Shown: positions 1 to 9,361, counted from the first letter of the stretch. The stretch: DNA of 64,000 nt from Bacteroidales bacterium (GCA_017469625.1 JAFUGA010000002.1:1-64000), one strand, 5' to 3'. A program made the numbers and translations. The notes: a model not told the origin generated them from the sequence alone.

Positions 1-15
1 TGAAATAAAGATATT

Positions 16-129
16 TATTGGTGGTTATAGAGAAGGTGAGCACCTCTTACCATTCCGAACAGAGAAGTTAAGCCCTTTATCGCCGATGATACTGCAACAA
101 GTATGTGGAAAAGTAGGTTACTGCCAATT
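16..129 (+). rRNA. rrf: 5S ribosomal RNA
   Basis: The closing helix is ATTGGTGG near the 5' end with CTGCCAAT at the 3' end. Between them lie the conserved 5S words CCATTCCGAACAGAGAAGTTAAGC and a loop-E-like stretch. The length of about 113 nt fits a bacterial 5S rRNA. It is presumably the last gene of an rRNA operon whose 16S and 23S genes lie upstream of the window. End positions are accurate to a few bases. Confidence 0.93.
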
Positions 130-139
130 TATTCTAAAA

Positions 140-172
140 AAAGAGTTATCATTCTTTGATGACTCTTTTTTT
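140..172 (+). terminator. Rho-independent terminator of the rRNA operon
   Basis: AAAGAGTTATCA and TGATGACTCTTT form a 12-bp stem with one G-T wobble. A T run follows. It sits just after the 5S gene. Confidence 0.85.
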
Positions 173-388
173 ATATATAGACTGAACATGAGAACTACTG
201 CTACTAACAGAGTATTTTGATATTTTATGTTTTATGTTTTATGTTTTATACAAACAAGTTATGCAGTTGAATTTATAAATAAAAAAATAGTAAACATCAA
301 AGCGTTGCAATTGAATGCAATGTCTTTTAATACGTACCTATCTTATTATAGATTAAAATAGTTACACTTTAGGTTCTCTGACGAATAA
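173..388. other. Non-coding stretch between 5S and the phage remnant
   Basis: No gene is visible. It holds a short tandem repeat of TTTTATG (about 3.5 units, roughly 224-249). It probably contains the left edge of the prophage remnant, but I see no clear attachment site. Confidence 0.4.
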
Positions 389-520
389 ATTTCTTGTAGA
401 AATTATTTTGAAGGTTTAAGAATTTGCATTGTTTTACATGAATTTAATTCATCATCTACAAGTAAAGCAAATAGACGTGCAAAGGAAAATCAGAAAGAAC
501 AAAATGCATATAATAGATAT

Positions 521-1399
521 ATGTGGCAACTGCAGAACTTGTATAATAGTCCTGCTAATCAGATGAATTTATTACGTCAGGCGGGTTTAAATCCTAACAT
601 GGCTTATGGTTCTCTTGGTTCTGCGACTGCTGGACCTTTGGAAAGTGCTGGTTCTCAAACGTTTTCTGATAGTCCTGTTCAGGTTCCTAATATGTCTGCG
701 ATGTATCAACAACAAGAGCAATTTGAGGAAAATATGCAATTGCAAAAAGATATAGCAAAAGCAAATATTAGAAAAACTAATGCAGAGGCAGAAAATACAG
801 AAAGAGATAATGAAACGTACGATGAACGTTTTAAAATGGCGATGGAAACTGCAAAACTTAATTTAAAATCATTAGACCAAGATATTCAAAATAAAATGGT
901 TCAACATGATTTGTTAAATACTGATTTATCATTAAGGCAGTTAGATTTATTATTTCAGCAAACAACATTTGGTACACGTGTAGAACAACTTGTTGAAAAT
1001 TTGAAGTTAACACAAGACCAGCGAAAATTATTAAAACAGAATATTTATTTAACTGCTCTTAAATGTCAAGGTCAAAAATACCAAAATAGTATATATAAAG
1101 CAGAAGCAGAGTTTCGGGAAAAAACAAATGCTATGCGTATAAAATCCACTAACGTAGGTTATCAACTTCAAACTTTGATGTCAAATGCTTCTATTGCTAA
1201 AGAAAAAGAATTTATGAAATTTTTAGGTTTTGAAGAAAATTCTAATGGCAGTTTTAAATATAGAGATGATGTTTTTTATTTAGATACCCCCGAGTTGATT
1301 AAGTATTTTAATAATAAGATAGGCGAAGGAAATAGGACATTTCGCGATGAAATAGACGATTTAACAAAGATTATATCTTTAATTTCTATGATGAAATAA
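521..1399 (+). CDS. Microviridae DNA pilot protein (VP2-like), 5'-truncated prophage remnant
   Basis: The N-terminal part carries the hallmark of microvirus minor capsid/pilot proteins, YNSPANQM followed by QAGLNPNMAYG. A long Gln/Lys/Glu-rich helical region follows (about residues 65-235), as expected for the protein that forms the DNA-translocation tube. The first ATG is at 521, but the frame is open from 389 and still reads like the family (NSSSTSKANRRAKEN...) from about 443, with no ATG, GTG or TTG start. The first few tens of residues and the rest of the phage genome (major capsid VP1, replication protein VP4) are therefore missing. Bacteroidota are known to carry microvirus (Alpavirinae-type) prophages. 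This copy is probably dead, though the remaining 292 codons are intact. Confidence 0.85.
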   Translation: MWQLQNLYNSPANQMNLLRQAGLNPNMAYGSLGSATAGPLESAGSQTFSDSPVQVPNMSAMYQQQEQFEENMQLQKDIAKANIRKTNAEAENTERDNETYDERFKMAMETAKLNLKSLDQDIQNKMVQHDLLNTDLSLRQLDLLFQQTTFGTRVEQLVENLKLTQDQRKLLKQNIYLTALKCQGQKYQNSIYKAEAEFREKTNAMRIKSTNVGYQLQTLMSNASIAKEKEFMKFLGFEENSNGSFKYRDDVFYLDTPELIKYFNNKIGEGNRTFRDEIDDLTKIISLISMMK

Positions 1400-1400
1400 T

Positions 1401-1431
1401 TTTGTCATTAGAAAAAAAATATATAATTTTG
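1401..1431 (+). promoter_or_regulatory. Bacteroidota-type promoter for the small phage ORF
   Basis: TTTG (1401-1404), a 19-bp spacer and TAATTTTG (1424-1431) match the Bacteroidota -33/-7 pattern. The predicted start point falls inside the following inverted repeat. Confidence 0.6.
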
Positions 1432-1455
1432 CCTCCATATTTTAAAATATGGAGG
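1432..1455 (+). promoter_or_regulatory. Perfect 12-bp inverted repeat containing the GGAGG of the next ORF
   Basis: CCTCCATATTTT and AAAATATGGAGG are perfect complements with no loop bases left over, and a T run follows. It could be a terminator of the pilot gene. It also contains GGAGG eight bases before the ATG at 1464, so in a read-through transcript it would hide that ribosome-binding site. Confidence 0.6.
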
Positions 1456-1463
1456 TTTTTATT

Positions 1464-1589
1464 ATGGATAATGAATTAAACGAAAAATTAAAAAAATTAG
1501 TTGATATTGCAACTGTAGTATTATATTTAAAAATAGTTGCTTATGGTTTATCTTTTTTAGTCGCTTTGGTATTTTTATTAAGACGATAA
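1464..1589 (+). CDS. Small single-span membrane protein of the phage remnant
   Basis: The ORF encodes 41 residues starting MDNELNEKLKKLVDIA, with one hydrophobic segment (about residues 17-39) and a C-terminal RR. It has its own promoter-like sequence and an unusually good GGAGG ribosome-binding site for this phylum. A hairpin (1598-1615) follows. Its position directly after the pilot gene suggests a phage origin. I recognise no family; a lysis or accessory role would be a guess. Confidence 0.5.
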   Translation: MDNELNEKLKKLVDIATVVLYLKIVAYGLSFLVALVFLLRR

Positions 1590-1597
1590 TAAGAGAT

Positions 1598-1615
1598 ACA
1601 AAGAACCCTCTTTGT
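1598..1615 (+). terminator. Short hairpin after the small ORF
   Basis: ACAAAGA and TCTTTGT pair around the loop ACCC, followed by a mixed T/A stretch. A weak terminator is likely. Confidence 0.4.
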
Positions 1616-2140
1616 CTTTATATACTTGATTTAAATAAGAGCAAATGACACCACACAGTTATTACTGCACTTTGCGAATTTAAACGAAGTGCTAACTTGT
1701 TAGCGGTCTGTTTGAGAATAAAAAAAATAAATTTCTATATACAAAGTTATTTTTTTATTGAGTTTATTGCATTCTACTACATTGTGTTTTATTTACGACT
1801 CTATCTCTCATTAACTTCATATCTGTAAAATTCCTACTTATATTCTGTATAATATCAAGATAATTATCTTTTCCATCTTTTTTCTTTGTTTTTATAGCAA
1901 AGAGATAAAAAAATATTATTTCTGCACTTGAAAATTATGCACGAAGTAGATTATCGTGCAAAAAGAAGCAAAGAATTATTAAATAGAGTGAAAATAAGAA
2001 CAAAATTGGTGAAAAAATAATATTGAATTATCCAAAAAATGTTTTGAATAAGACCTAAGTTAAAGCAAATCTATTAAAATATTTTTTTGTATGATTATTG
2101 AAAAATCAGAATTTATTGCATTCATTTTAAAAGAATAACG
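1616..2140. other. Intergenic region between phage remnant and DUF262 gene
   Basis: I see no convincing gene. GCACTT (1667-1672) pairs with AAGTGC (1687-1692), and this overlaps the palindrome GCTAAC-TT-GTTAGC (1691-1704). Such nested symmetry could be a leftover phage origin or a recombination site. A 27-codon ORF at 1937-2020 (MHEVDYRAKRSKELL...) is basic but has no further support. Confidence 0.4.
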
Positions 2141-2148
2141 TAATTTTG
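2141..2148 (+). promoter_or_regulatory. -7 box TAATTTTG upstream of the DUF262 gene
   Basis: TAATTTTG lies 41 bp before the ATG at 2190. A possible TTG sits 22 bp upstream, slightly too far for the consensus. Confidence 0.5.
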
Positions 2149-2189
2149 CATTGTAAACACATGATTTTTTTATAAAATATCTTTTTAAT

Positions 2190-4046
2190 ATGTCAAAAGA
2201 AATTAGGGCAATAGACCATACTTTAGAAGTATGTTTAAGAAATAAACAATATTATATAGATTTCTATCAACGTGAGTATGTATGGAATAAACAGACTACC
2301 GAAACTCTCCTTAATGATATATGGTATACCTTTGATGTTTCATACAATGAACATAAAGACAAAGACTTAAATGAAGCTACATTAAACCTATATAGTTGTT
2401 ATTATTTAAATGTGTTTATAACAAATGAAATAAACGGCAAAATATATATAGTAGATGGTCAGCAAAGATTAACGACTCTAACTCTCATTGCTCTTAAACT
2501 ATATCATTTAACAACAGATGAAATAGATAAAGATATTTTAAGAGAATGTATAATGAAACGTTCTTCTTTTAGTGGTAATGTATTTATCATGGATAACGAT
2601 AAAAGAAAATCAGTTATGCAATCTCTATATGAAAATACTGAATATACAGACGAGTATAAAAATAGAACTGAAAAAAATCTAATAGAAAGATATGAGGATA
2701 TAAGTCGTTGGATAGATAACAAAAATTTTGATAAAGAAAAGTTAAAACTATTTATTCTCTATTTTTTAAATAGACTTATTTTAGTAGAACTATCAATAAA
2801 CCAAGACGACACTCCTATGGTATTTGAAGTTATAAATGACAGGGGAGAAGATTTAAAACCATTTGAGATTTTGAAAGGAAAACTTATTGGTAGTTTGAGC
2901 AAAGAAGATACAGATTTATATTCTGAATATTGGGATAAATATATGTCGCTTCTTAGTCAAGAAACAAAGGAAGATAATTTCTTTATTGATTACATAAAGG
3001 CTAAATATATATACACAAGAAATACATCACAAGAACTTGCTATTAACAGAGAGTATCACAGATTTATATTTGCTAACAATGATATTGCAGATGATTTATC
3101 TTTTAGAAAACAAGATACCAATCATATTGAAAATATTAAGAGATTTATAAAAGAAGACTTAAATTATTATACAACTTTATATGCCAAAATTATAAAAAAC
3201 GACAATGCTTATTTAGAATATAACAACACAATAAATGGTTTGTCTGGTCAATATGAAAACATTCTTGCTGCGTGTAAAATCAATGATGGAAAGGAAGATG
3301 AAAAAATTGTAACAATAGCAAAAGAAATAGACCGTTTATGGATATTACTTATTTTAAATGGAATTTACGATAGCAATAATTATCAAAAAATATCATATAG
3401 ATTAAATAAGGAATTGAAGTATAACGATGATACAGATTCTTACAGAACAATATTCAATACTATTATTAAGGATACTATAACAGAAAGACGTAATATAAAC
3501 CAAGAACTACATCTTTTGGAATACAGTACTTTTCTAAAGCGTAATTATGAAAATATGAACAAAAGAGTTTTGCGTTATCTGTTTGCAAGAATAGAAGATT
3601 TTATTTGTAGGCACACAAATCAGCAAATGCAAAATCCCGTTCTTTATATTTCTACAAAAAGTGGTGAAAAAACTGCTTATCATATTGAACATATACTATC
3701 AAATAACGATACCAATAGGTCCTATTTTCAAAATGAAGAAGAGTTTTTGGAAGCAAGAAATCAACTTGGAGGATTACTTCTTTTAAAAGGATTAAACAAC
3801 ATAAGCTCTGGAAATGAAGAATATGTAGATAAATTAAAAACTTATAGTCATGGCTTGGCTTGGGGACATTCTTTATGTGATAGTTATTATCATTCTAATA
3901 TAGATTTAAAAAATTTTAATAATTATTTGAAAGAAAATTATCAAGTAGAGTTTAAACCATATTCTTCATTTGATAAAAATGCTTTAGAGGAGCGTAATAA
4001 ATTGTTATACACACTGATAAAAATTATATGGGAAGTTGATATGTAA
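2190..4046 (+). CDS. DUF262 and DUF1524 (HNH) protein, GmrSD-like defence nuclease
   Basis: The N-terminal half is a DUF262 (ParB-like) domain with FYQREYVW at about residue 25 and the signature VDGQQRLTTL at about residue 88. The C-terminal part has the DUF1524 HNH core HIEHILSNND near residue 497, followed by LGGLLLL and a conserved Asn-rich stretch. GmrS/GmrD fusions of this type are NTP-dependent type IV restriction enzymes against modified phage DNA. The 618-residue length is normal for the single-chain form. It stands alone between the phage remnant and a convergent gene, with no partner methylase. The domain assignment is firm; a defence role and substrate are inferred from the family. 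Confidence 0.85.
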   Translation: MSKEIRAIDHTLEVCLRNKQYYIDFYQREYVWNKQTTETLLNDIWYTFDVSYNEHKDKDLNEATLNLYSCYYLNVFITNEINGKIYIVDGQQRLTTLTLIALKLYHLTTDEIDKDILRECIMKRSSFSGNVFIMDNDKRKSVMQSLYENTEYTDEYKNRTEKNLIERYEDISRWIDNKNFDKEKLKLFILYFLNRLILVELSINQDDTPMVFEVINDRGEDLKPFEILKGKLIGSLSKEDTDLYSEYWDKYMSLLSQETKEDNFFIDYIKAKYIYTRNTSQELAINREYHRFIFANNDIADDLSFRKQDTNHIENIKRFIKEDLNYYTTLYAKIIKNDNAYLEYNNTINGLSGQYENILAACKINDGKEDEKIVTIAKEIDRLWILLILNGIYDSNNYQKISYRLNKELKYNDDTDSYRTIFNTIIKDTITERRNINQELHLLEYSTFLKRNYENMNKRVLRYLFARIEDFICRHTNQQMQNPVLYISTKSGEKTAYHIEHILSNNDTNRSYFQNEEEFLEARNQLGGLLLLKGLNNISSGNEEYVDKLKTYSHGLAWGHSLCDSYYHSNIDLKNFNNYLKENYQVEFKPYSSFDKNALEERNKLLYTLIKIIWEVDM

Positions 4047-4170
4047 TAAAATTTTAATGTATAGTAAAGTTAGGAAATTTATAAAAACTCCATTTATTAC
4101 ACTTACAAAAAAAGTTTAGTTTATAAAATTAAGGAATTTTATTTTTTTGTTTTAATTTCTTTTCTATAAC

Positions 4171-4274
4171 TTCACGAAACAAAGAAAGAATTTTCTATCT
4201 CTTTGTTTTAATTTTGTAGAACTTTGTTTTAGAATTCTCTTTCTTTGTTTTAGAAAATTAAAACAAAGTTTTGT
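4171..4274. repeat. Intergenic palindromic repeat family, copy 1
   Basis: It contains the words ACGAAACAAAG, CTATCTCTTTGTTTTA, TTGTAGAACTTTGTTTTA and TAGAAAATTAAAACAAAG. It lies between two convergent gene ends (2190-4046 plus, 4327-5409 minus). Confidence 0.8.
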
Positions 4275-4326
4275 AATTAGGGGTTAAGGAATTTGTATTT
4301 TTGAGGTGTGGTTATGGGAGAGGAGG

Positions 4327-5409
4327 CTATTGTAGTGTGAAGACGATATATTCACTACGAGTACCAACTCTGAATTTTGCACCCCAAATACCAAGACCTG
4401 AAGAAACATAGTACTGAGTCTTGCCTTTAAAGTATTCTCCAAAGGCTTTTTCGTAAATAATATCCGTTATAAGATTTATAGGGAACATCTGGCCGTAATG
4501 AGTGTGTCCACTAAACTGAAAATCTATGTTATTTATTTGTGCTTCTTCTAAATGGTAAGGTTGATGGTCAAGCAGGATAATGTATTTGCTTGTGTCTATG
4601 TTTGCAGTTAATTCTTTCACAGTCTTTCTTTGACTATTGCTTCTATCATCTCTTCCTATTATAACAACATTATCATTCACCGCAACACTATCTCTCAAAA
4701 GTGTAATACCAGAAAGTGAATAAAACTCTTCGGCTTGTTTTTCGTTTGCCAAATATTCGTGGTTGCCTAAACAAGCATAAATAGGGGCTTTTATTCTTTT
4801 AAATTCTTTATAATCTTCTTGTTGCATAATAGGACGAAGAGAAAAATCTATTATATCTCCTGCTATTAACACCATATCAGGTTCCTCTTTCTCAATCAAA
4901 CTAATCCATTTGGCAAGGTCTTTTCTTTGATTATGGTAACCTATATGCAAATCGCTAATCATTACTATCTTTTTTGGAGAATCTATTTTCTTCTCTGTCT
5001 TTGCTACTAAAGGTTGTCTAACTTTATGTTTATAATGAATATTTCCATAAATGAAAACCACAAGCATTACTCCTAATATGGATAGAGTAGAAGTTAGATT
5101 GTTATGTAAAATAGATGAGGGTAGAATATGACAAAGGCAAAGAATGTTTAGTACAATAAATATCATAAATAGGTACAACATAATGAAAATCCAAGAGTTG
5201 CCTACTTCATAAAAAAAACTTACAACAGAGAAACTTAGTTTGTTTGAGAACAAATAAGAAATGAATATACTTGCAAAGGCACAAACCATTAGTCCTATTA
5301 CACTATATTTTGCCCAAGTAGGTAATGGTAAGATTGTAAATACTCTATAATAAATATAAACTATGGCTACGAGTACCAATAACAACATAAGAATGAATGT
5401 ATATCTCAT
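4327..5409 (-). CDS. Membrane-anchored metallophosphoesterase (YkuE/YaeI-like)
   Basis: The first 125 residues contain about four hydrophobic spans. A calcineurin-like phosphoesterase domain follows, with all metal-binding motifs visible: SDLHIG (about 151), GDIIDF (about 183), GNHEY (about 215) and GHTHYG (about 299). Members of this group are membrane-associated phosphohydrolases; some cleave UDP-diacylglucosamine or related lipids, but the substrate cannot be read from the sequence. It is the last gene of a five-gene minus-strand run, 22 bp after the ABC exporter gene. The start is the ATG directly after that gap. Confidence 0.85.
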   Translation of the reverse strand: MRYTFILMLLLVLVAIVYIYYRVFTILPLPTWAKYSVIGLMVCAFASIFISYLFSNKLSFSVVSFFYEVGNSWIFIMLYLFMIFIVLNILCLCHILPSSILHNNLTSTLSILGVMLVVFIYGNIHYKHKVRQPLVAKTEKKIDSPKKIVMISDLHIGYHNQRKDLAKWISLIEKEEPDMVLIAGDIIDFSLRPIMQQEDYKEFKRIKAPIYACLGNHEYLANEKQAEEFYSLSGITLLRDSVAVNDNVVIIGRDDRSNSQRKTVKELTANIDTSKYIILLDHQPYHLEEAQINNIDFQFSGHTHYGQMFPINLITDIIYEKAFGEYFKGKTQYYVSSGLGIWGAKFRVGTRSEYIVFTLQ

Positions 5410-5431
5410 ATTTTTGTAGCTTTTCTTTATA

Positions 5432-7231
5432 TTAAATTTCTTGCATTTTGTAAAGGTTATAGTAAATACCTTTTTTGTTATATAATTCTAAATGAGACCC
5501 TTCTTCTTTTATTTCTCCGTCTTCCAAAACTATGATTTTGTCAGCATTTATTACGGTAGAAAGACGATGGGCTATCATTATAACTGTTTTATCTTTTGAA
5601 ATACGATTGATGGCTTCTTGTACTATTTTTTCACTTTCTGTATCAAGTGCAGAAGTTGCTTCGTCTAATATAAGTATAGAAGCATTTTTTAAGACGGCTC
5701 TTGCAATAGATATTCTTTGTTTTTGACCACCTGAAAGCATATCACCTCTATCTCCTATGTTTGTTTGATAACCATCTGGTAACTTCAAAATAAATTCTTC
5801 TGCATTGGCTATCTTGGCAGCGTTTTCTATCTCTTGTTGAGTATAAGATGTACTTCCAAAACAAATATTGTTGCTTACAGTATCATTAACCAAAATAGTA
5901 TCCTGTCCAACCATAGCAATATTTTTGTGTATCTCTGCAGAAAGCAAATCATTCACAGAAATATCATCAAAAAGTATATCTCCCTGCTTTATAGTATAAA
6001 ACTTCTCTATAAGGTCTATTATAGTTGTCTTTCCACTACCAGAAGCCCCAACAATAGCAGTTGTTTTCCCTTTTTCAAAAAGACAATTGATATTTTTCAA
6101 AACGTCTTTTTCTCCGTATGAAAAATAAACATTGGAAAACTTTATACCTTTTTCTAACTTAGGAAATGCTTTTGGTTTTGTAGGTTCTTTGATATTGTTT
6201 TCACTACTCTCTATTTCCATTATCCTATTCATACAAGCCGTTCCTTTTTTTATGTTATAAAAGGCTGTAGAAGCATCTTTTGCTGGCTTGATTATAAGAA
6301 CAAAAAGAATAAGATAGACTATAAACATTCCACTTGAAAGACTATCTCCTGCTAAAACTTGTTTGCTACCCACAAGTAAGATAATGGCTATTACAAAACT
6401 TGAAATAACCTCACTTTGTGGAGAAGCAAGATAGATTTTTCTATAAACCTTATTTCTTAAAAGTGTATAGTTTTCATTTCTTTTTGAGAAAATATCATTG
6501 ACATAATCTATTGCTGCCAAAGATTTTATTATTCTTAGACCAGATATTGTTTGTTCTATATCAGAAATAATTTGCCCATTTTTTGCTTGAAGTTTTTTTG
6601 AGTTGGATTTTAATTTCCTTGATAGCATAGAAGTTAAACTTGCAACCAAAGGAAACAAAAGCAAACTAATTAGGGTAAGTTTCCAACTAATATAAAACAA
6701 CATTATAAGGTATAAAAGTACTACAACAAAAGAGTTTATTATGGTTTGTATGGATTTTAATACTGTTTCATCATATTCTAAAACGTCTGCCGATATTCTT
6801 GACAATAAATCTCCTTTTTTGTACTTATAGAAAAAAGAAACGTCTTGATGTATGAATTTAGAAAACATATTAGAACGTATATTCCTTGTAATCTTGTTGC
6901 GAGTTGCTCCCATTTCATATTCACCCAACCAATAAAAAACATCTTTTAAGAAATAGATGCTCAATATTATTGCAGTGAAATAGAGCAAAGCCTTTGTCTT
7001 ACCAAAGGAAAGAAAATAGGAATATACACTGTTTAACAAAGAATCCAATGCAGAAACAGATGATTGGCTCACTTCGTTTTGATAAAACAGTATTTGTAAG
7101 AAATTGTTTATTGATAATATAGAACAAATAGAGAAAACACTCATTACACAGACTAAAAAAAAGTATAAAAGATAGTGTGCTAAATATGGTTTAGCATTAC
7201 TTCTTATAAAATACTTTTCTTTCTTTGTCAT
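5432..7231 (-). CDS. ABC exporter, fused permease/ATPase (MsbA-type)
   Basis: Six transmembrane segments in the first ~320 residues are followed by a nucleotide-binding domain. This has Walker A GASGSGKTT (about 393), the signature LSGGQKQR (about 496), Walker B ILILDEATSALD (about 518) and the H-loop AHRLS. At 599 residues it has the usual half-transporter length and should act as a homodimer. The MsbA-like arrangement suggests export of a lipid, lipopolysaccharide or drug, with the substrate unknown. It lies 14 bp after purB and 22 bp before the phosphoesterase gene, so it is probably co-transcribed. Confidence 0.88.
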   Translation of the reverse strand: MTKKEKYFIRSNAKPYLAHYLLYFFLVCVMSVFSICSILSINNFLQILFYQNEVSQSSVSALDSLLNSVYSYFLSFGKTKALLYFTAIILSIYFLKDVFYWLGEYEMGATRNKITRNIRSNMFSKFIHQDVSFFYKYKKGDLLSRISADVLEYDETVLKSIQTIINSFVVVLLYLIMLFYISWKLTLISLLLFPLVASLTSMLSRKLKSNSKKLQAKNGQIISDIEQTISGLRIIKSLAAIDYVNDIFSKRNENYTLLRNKVYRKIYLASPQSEVISSFVIAIILLVGSKQVLAGDSLSSGMFIVYLILFVLIIKPAKDASTAFYNIKKGTACMNRIMEIESSENNIKEPTKPKAFPKLEKGIKFSNVYFSYGEKDVLKNINCLFEKGKTTAIVGASGSGKTTIIDLIEKFYTIKQGDILFDDISVNDLLSAEIHKNIAMVGQDTILVNDTVSNNICFGSTSYTQQEIENAAKIANAEEFILKLPDGYQTNIGDRGDMLSGGQKQRISIARAVLKNASILILDEATSALDTESEKIVQEAINRISKDKTVIMIAHRLSTVINADKIIVLEDGEIKEEGSHLELYNKKGIYYNLYKMQEI

Positions 7232-7245
7232 AAGATAAAGGTGTT

Positions 7246-8601
7246 TTATTCCTCGCTTTCTTTAGGATATATTCCTATGTAAGTTTGAGGAGTTATTTGT
7301 TTCATTCTTTGTTTCATATCATCATCTACTTGCAAAGAATCTATAAACTCTTTGATACTTTTTTGGTCTATCTTAGTATTTTTGCGTGTAAGTTGTTTTA
7401 ATGTTTCGTAAGCATCAGGATAATCTATACTACGTAAAAGAGTTTGCAAACCTTCTGCTACAACAGCCCAATTGTTTTCTAAATCTTCATTCAACGCATC
7501 TTGGTTTAAGATAAGTTTATTTATACCTTTCTTCAATGAAGCCAAAGCAATAAGTGTATGAGCGATAGGAACGCCAATATTTCTTGAAACAGTGCTATCT
7601 GTAAGGTCTCTTTGCATACGAGAAATTGGCATTTTCATACTAAGATGTGTAAGTATTGCGTTTGCCATACCAAGATTACCTTCTGCATTTTCAAAATCTA
7701 TAGGATTTACCTTATGAGGCATAGCAGAAGAACCTACTTCGTCTTTTTTTATCTTTTGTTTGAAATATTCCATAGAAATATACATCCAAATATCTCTTGC
7801 AAAGTCTATAAGTATAGTGTTTATTCTTCTAAGGTTATCAAAATATGCTGCAAGGTTGTCATAGTTTTCTATCTGTGTAGTGAATAAATCTCTTTCCAAA
7901 CCCAAAGATGCGACATATTCATCGGCGAAATCAATCCAATCAACCTTAGGAAAAGCAATATTATGTGCATTAAAGTTTCCTGTGGCTCCTCCAAATTTTG
8001 CAGAGAATGGGATAAATGCAAAATAAGATAGTTGTTTCTCTAAACGATAAACAAACACTTTTATCTCTTTTCCTAAACATGTAGGAGAGGCTGGTTGTCC
8101 GTGAGTATGGGCAAGCATAGGTATATCTTTCCATTCTTTAGATTTTTCGTTCAAAAGAGATAGTATTTCGTCCAAAGCAGGCATTAGAACGTCATCGTGG
8201 CAATCCTTTAAAGACAAAGGAACAGAAGTATTATTTATATCTTGAGAAGTAAGTCCGAAATGAACATATTCTTTATGTTTTGAAAGATTCATTTCATCAA
8301 ACTTTTCTTTTATAAAATATTCTACTGCTTTAACATCATGGTTTGTAATACTTTCTATATCTTTTACCCTTTGTGCGTCTTGTTCTGTGAAGTTTCTGTA
8401 TATATCTCTCAAGGCTTCAAACTTCGTTTTATCAACATCTTGTAACGCTGGTAAAGGAATGTTGCACAATGCTATAAAATATTCTACCTCTACTCTTACT
8501 CTATAATTTATAAGAGCCTTTTCTGAAAAATAATTCTCTAAACTTTCTACTTTATTTCTATATCTGCCGTCTATAGGACTTATTGCATTAAGTATATTCA
8601 T
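7246..8601 (-). CDS. purB: Adenylosuccinate lyase
   Basis: PurB cleaves SAICAR and adenylosuccinate to release fumarate in purine synthesis. The N-terminus ILNAISPIDGRY is diagnostic of the E. coli-type enzyme. The fumarase-superfamily signature SSAMPHKVNP lies near residue 290, and HTHGQPASPT near 163. I chose the ATG at 8601, giving 451 residues, because it opens the conserved motif. A TTG seven codons upstream (8622) overlaps the preceding stop as TTGA and is less likely. It sits between the PHP phosphatase gene and the ABC exporter gene in one operon. Confidence 0.93.
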   Translation of the reverse strand: MNILNAISPIDGRYRNKVESLENYFSEKALINYRVRVEVEYFIALCNIPLPALQDVDKTKFEALRDIYRNFTEQDAQRVKDIESITNHDVKAVEYFIKEKFDEMNLSKHKEYVHFGLTSQDINNTSVPLSLKDCHDDVLMPALDEILSLLNEKSKEWKDIPMLAHTHGQPASPTCLGKEIKVFVYRLEKQLSYFAFIPFSAKFGGATGNFNAHNIAFPKVDWIDFADEYVASLGLERDLFTTQIENYDNLAAYFDNLRRINTILIDFARDIWMYISMEYFKQKIKKDEVGSSAMPHKVNPIDFENAEGNLGMANAILTHLSMKMPISRMQRDLTDSTVSRNIGVPIAHTLIALASLKKGINKLILNQDALNEDLENNWAVVAEGLQTLLRSIDYPDAYETLKQLTRKNTKIDQKSIKEFIDSLQVDDDMKQRMKQITPQTYIGIYPKESEE

Positions 8602-8618
8602 TGTATTATATGTTTTTA

Positions 8619-9356
8619 TCAAAATTTATTATTCTTAAGTCTTCCACTCTCAATTAGGTCTATGATTTCCTTGTTTTGAAAGGCTTTTTTCATAGCCTCT
8701 ATATGTCGCATATTATGACAATCGCTTCCAAGTATATCTATGTAGTTTTTCTTCACAAGATATTCTGCAAATTTTTTTACTTCCTTTCCATAATAACCGT
8801 CCAAAGAAAGAATATTCATCTGAAACATTATTCCTCTGTCTTTTAGGCTTTCCAATGTTTCATAATCCTTTGCAAGATATGTAGCATATCTTTCTGGGTG
8901 TGCAAGTATAAGTTTAAAACCCTCCACCTGCAAATCAAAGAATATCTCTTTCATTCTTATAGGTAAATTAAAGAAAGGAAACTCTACAAGAATGTATTTG
9001 CCGTGAAAAGTTTTTAAATCGTGAGTTTTCATAAGTGCGTTGAAAGTTTCGTCCATAGTATGCTCTGCTCCCACTTCAAAATCCATATCTATCCCCACCT
9101 CTTTCACTGCTTGAACAACATCTTCCAAGCGAGAATCAAATGTAGATGGGTCATTCTCAAAAGAATCTTCTCTTACGTGAGGGGTAAGTATAAGTTTCCT
9201 ATAACCCAAATCATACATCTGTTTTACAAGTTCAACAGTTGTTTCCATATCTGGCGAACCGTCATCTATTCCTGGTATAAGATGAGAATGTATATCTGTG
9301 TGTAACAAACTTATATCTGCAGAACGATTTGATTTTTTATTAAAAAGCCAACCCAT
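8619..9356 (-). CDS. PHP-domain tyrosine-protein phosphatase (CpsB/YwqE family)
   Basis: The PHP metal-binding motif DIHSHLIPGIDDG lies near residues 22-34, LTPHV near 58 and HPERY near 153, with a C-terminal DCHN. CpsB/YwqE enzymes are manganese-dependent phosphotyrosine phosphatases that oppose BY-kinases controlling capsule and exopolysaccharide export. No BY-kinase or capsule locus is in the window, so its partner lies elsewhere. The gene follows rpe by 5 bp and ends where purB begins, indicating co-transcription. Confidence 0.85.
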   Translation of the reverse strand: MGWLFNKKSNRSADISLLHTDIHSHLIPGIDDGSPDMETTVELVKQMYDLGYRKLILTPHVREDSFENDPSTFDSRLEDVVQAVKEVGIDMDFEVGAEHTMDETFNALMKTHDLKTFHGKYILVEFPFFNLPIRMKEIFFDLQVEGFKLILAHPERYATYLAKDYETLESLKDRGIMFQMNILSLDGYYGKEVKKFAEYLVKKNYIDILGSDCHNMRHIEAMKKAFQNKEIIDLIESGRLKNNKF

Positions 9357-9361
9357 ATTGT

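Noticed and set aside
224..249. TTTTATG tandem repeat as a phage attachment site
   Set aside because: It is only 3.5 short units, with no second copy at the other end of the remnant.
1937..2020. A 27-codon basic ORF between the phage remnant and the DUF262 gene
   Set aside because: It has no promoter, family match or conserved context; kept only as a remark.
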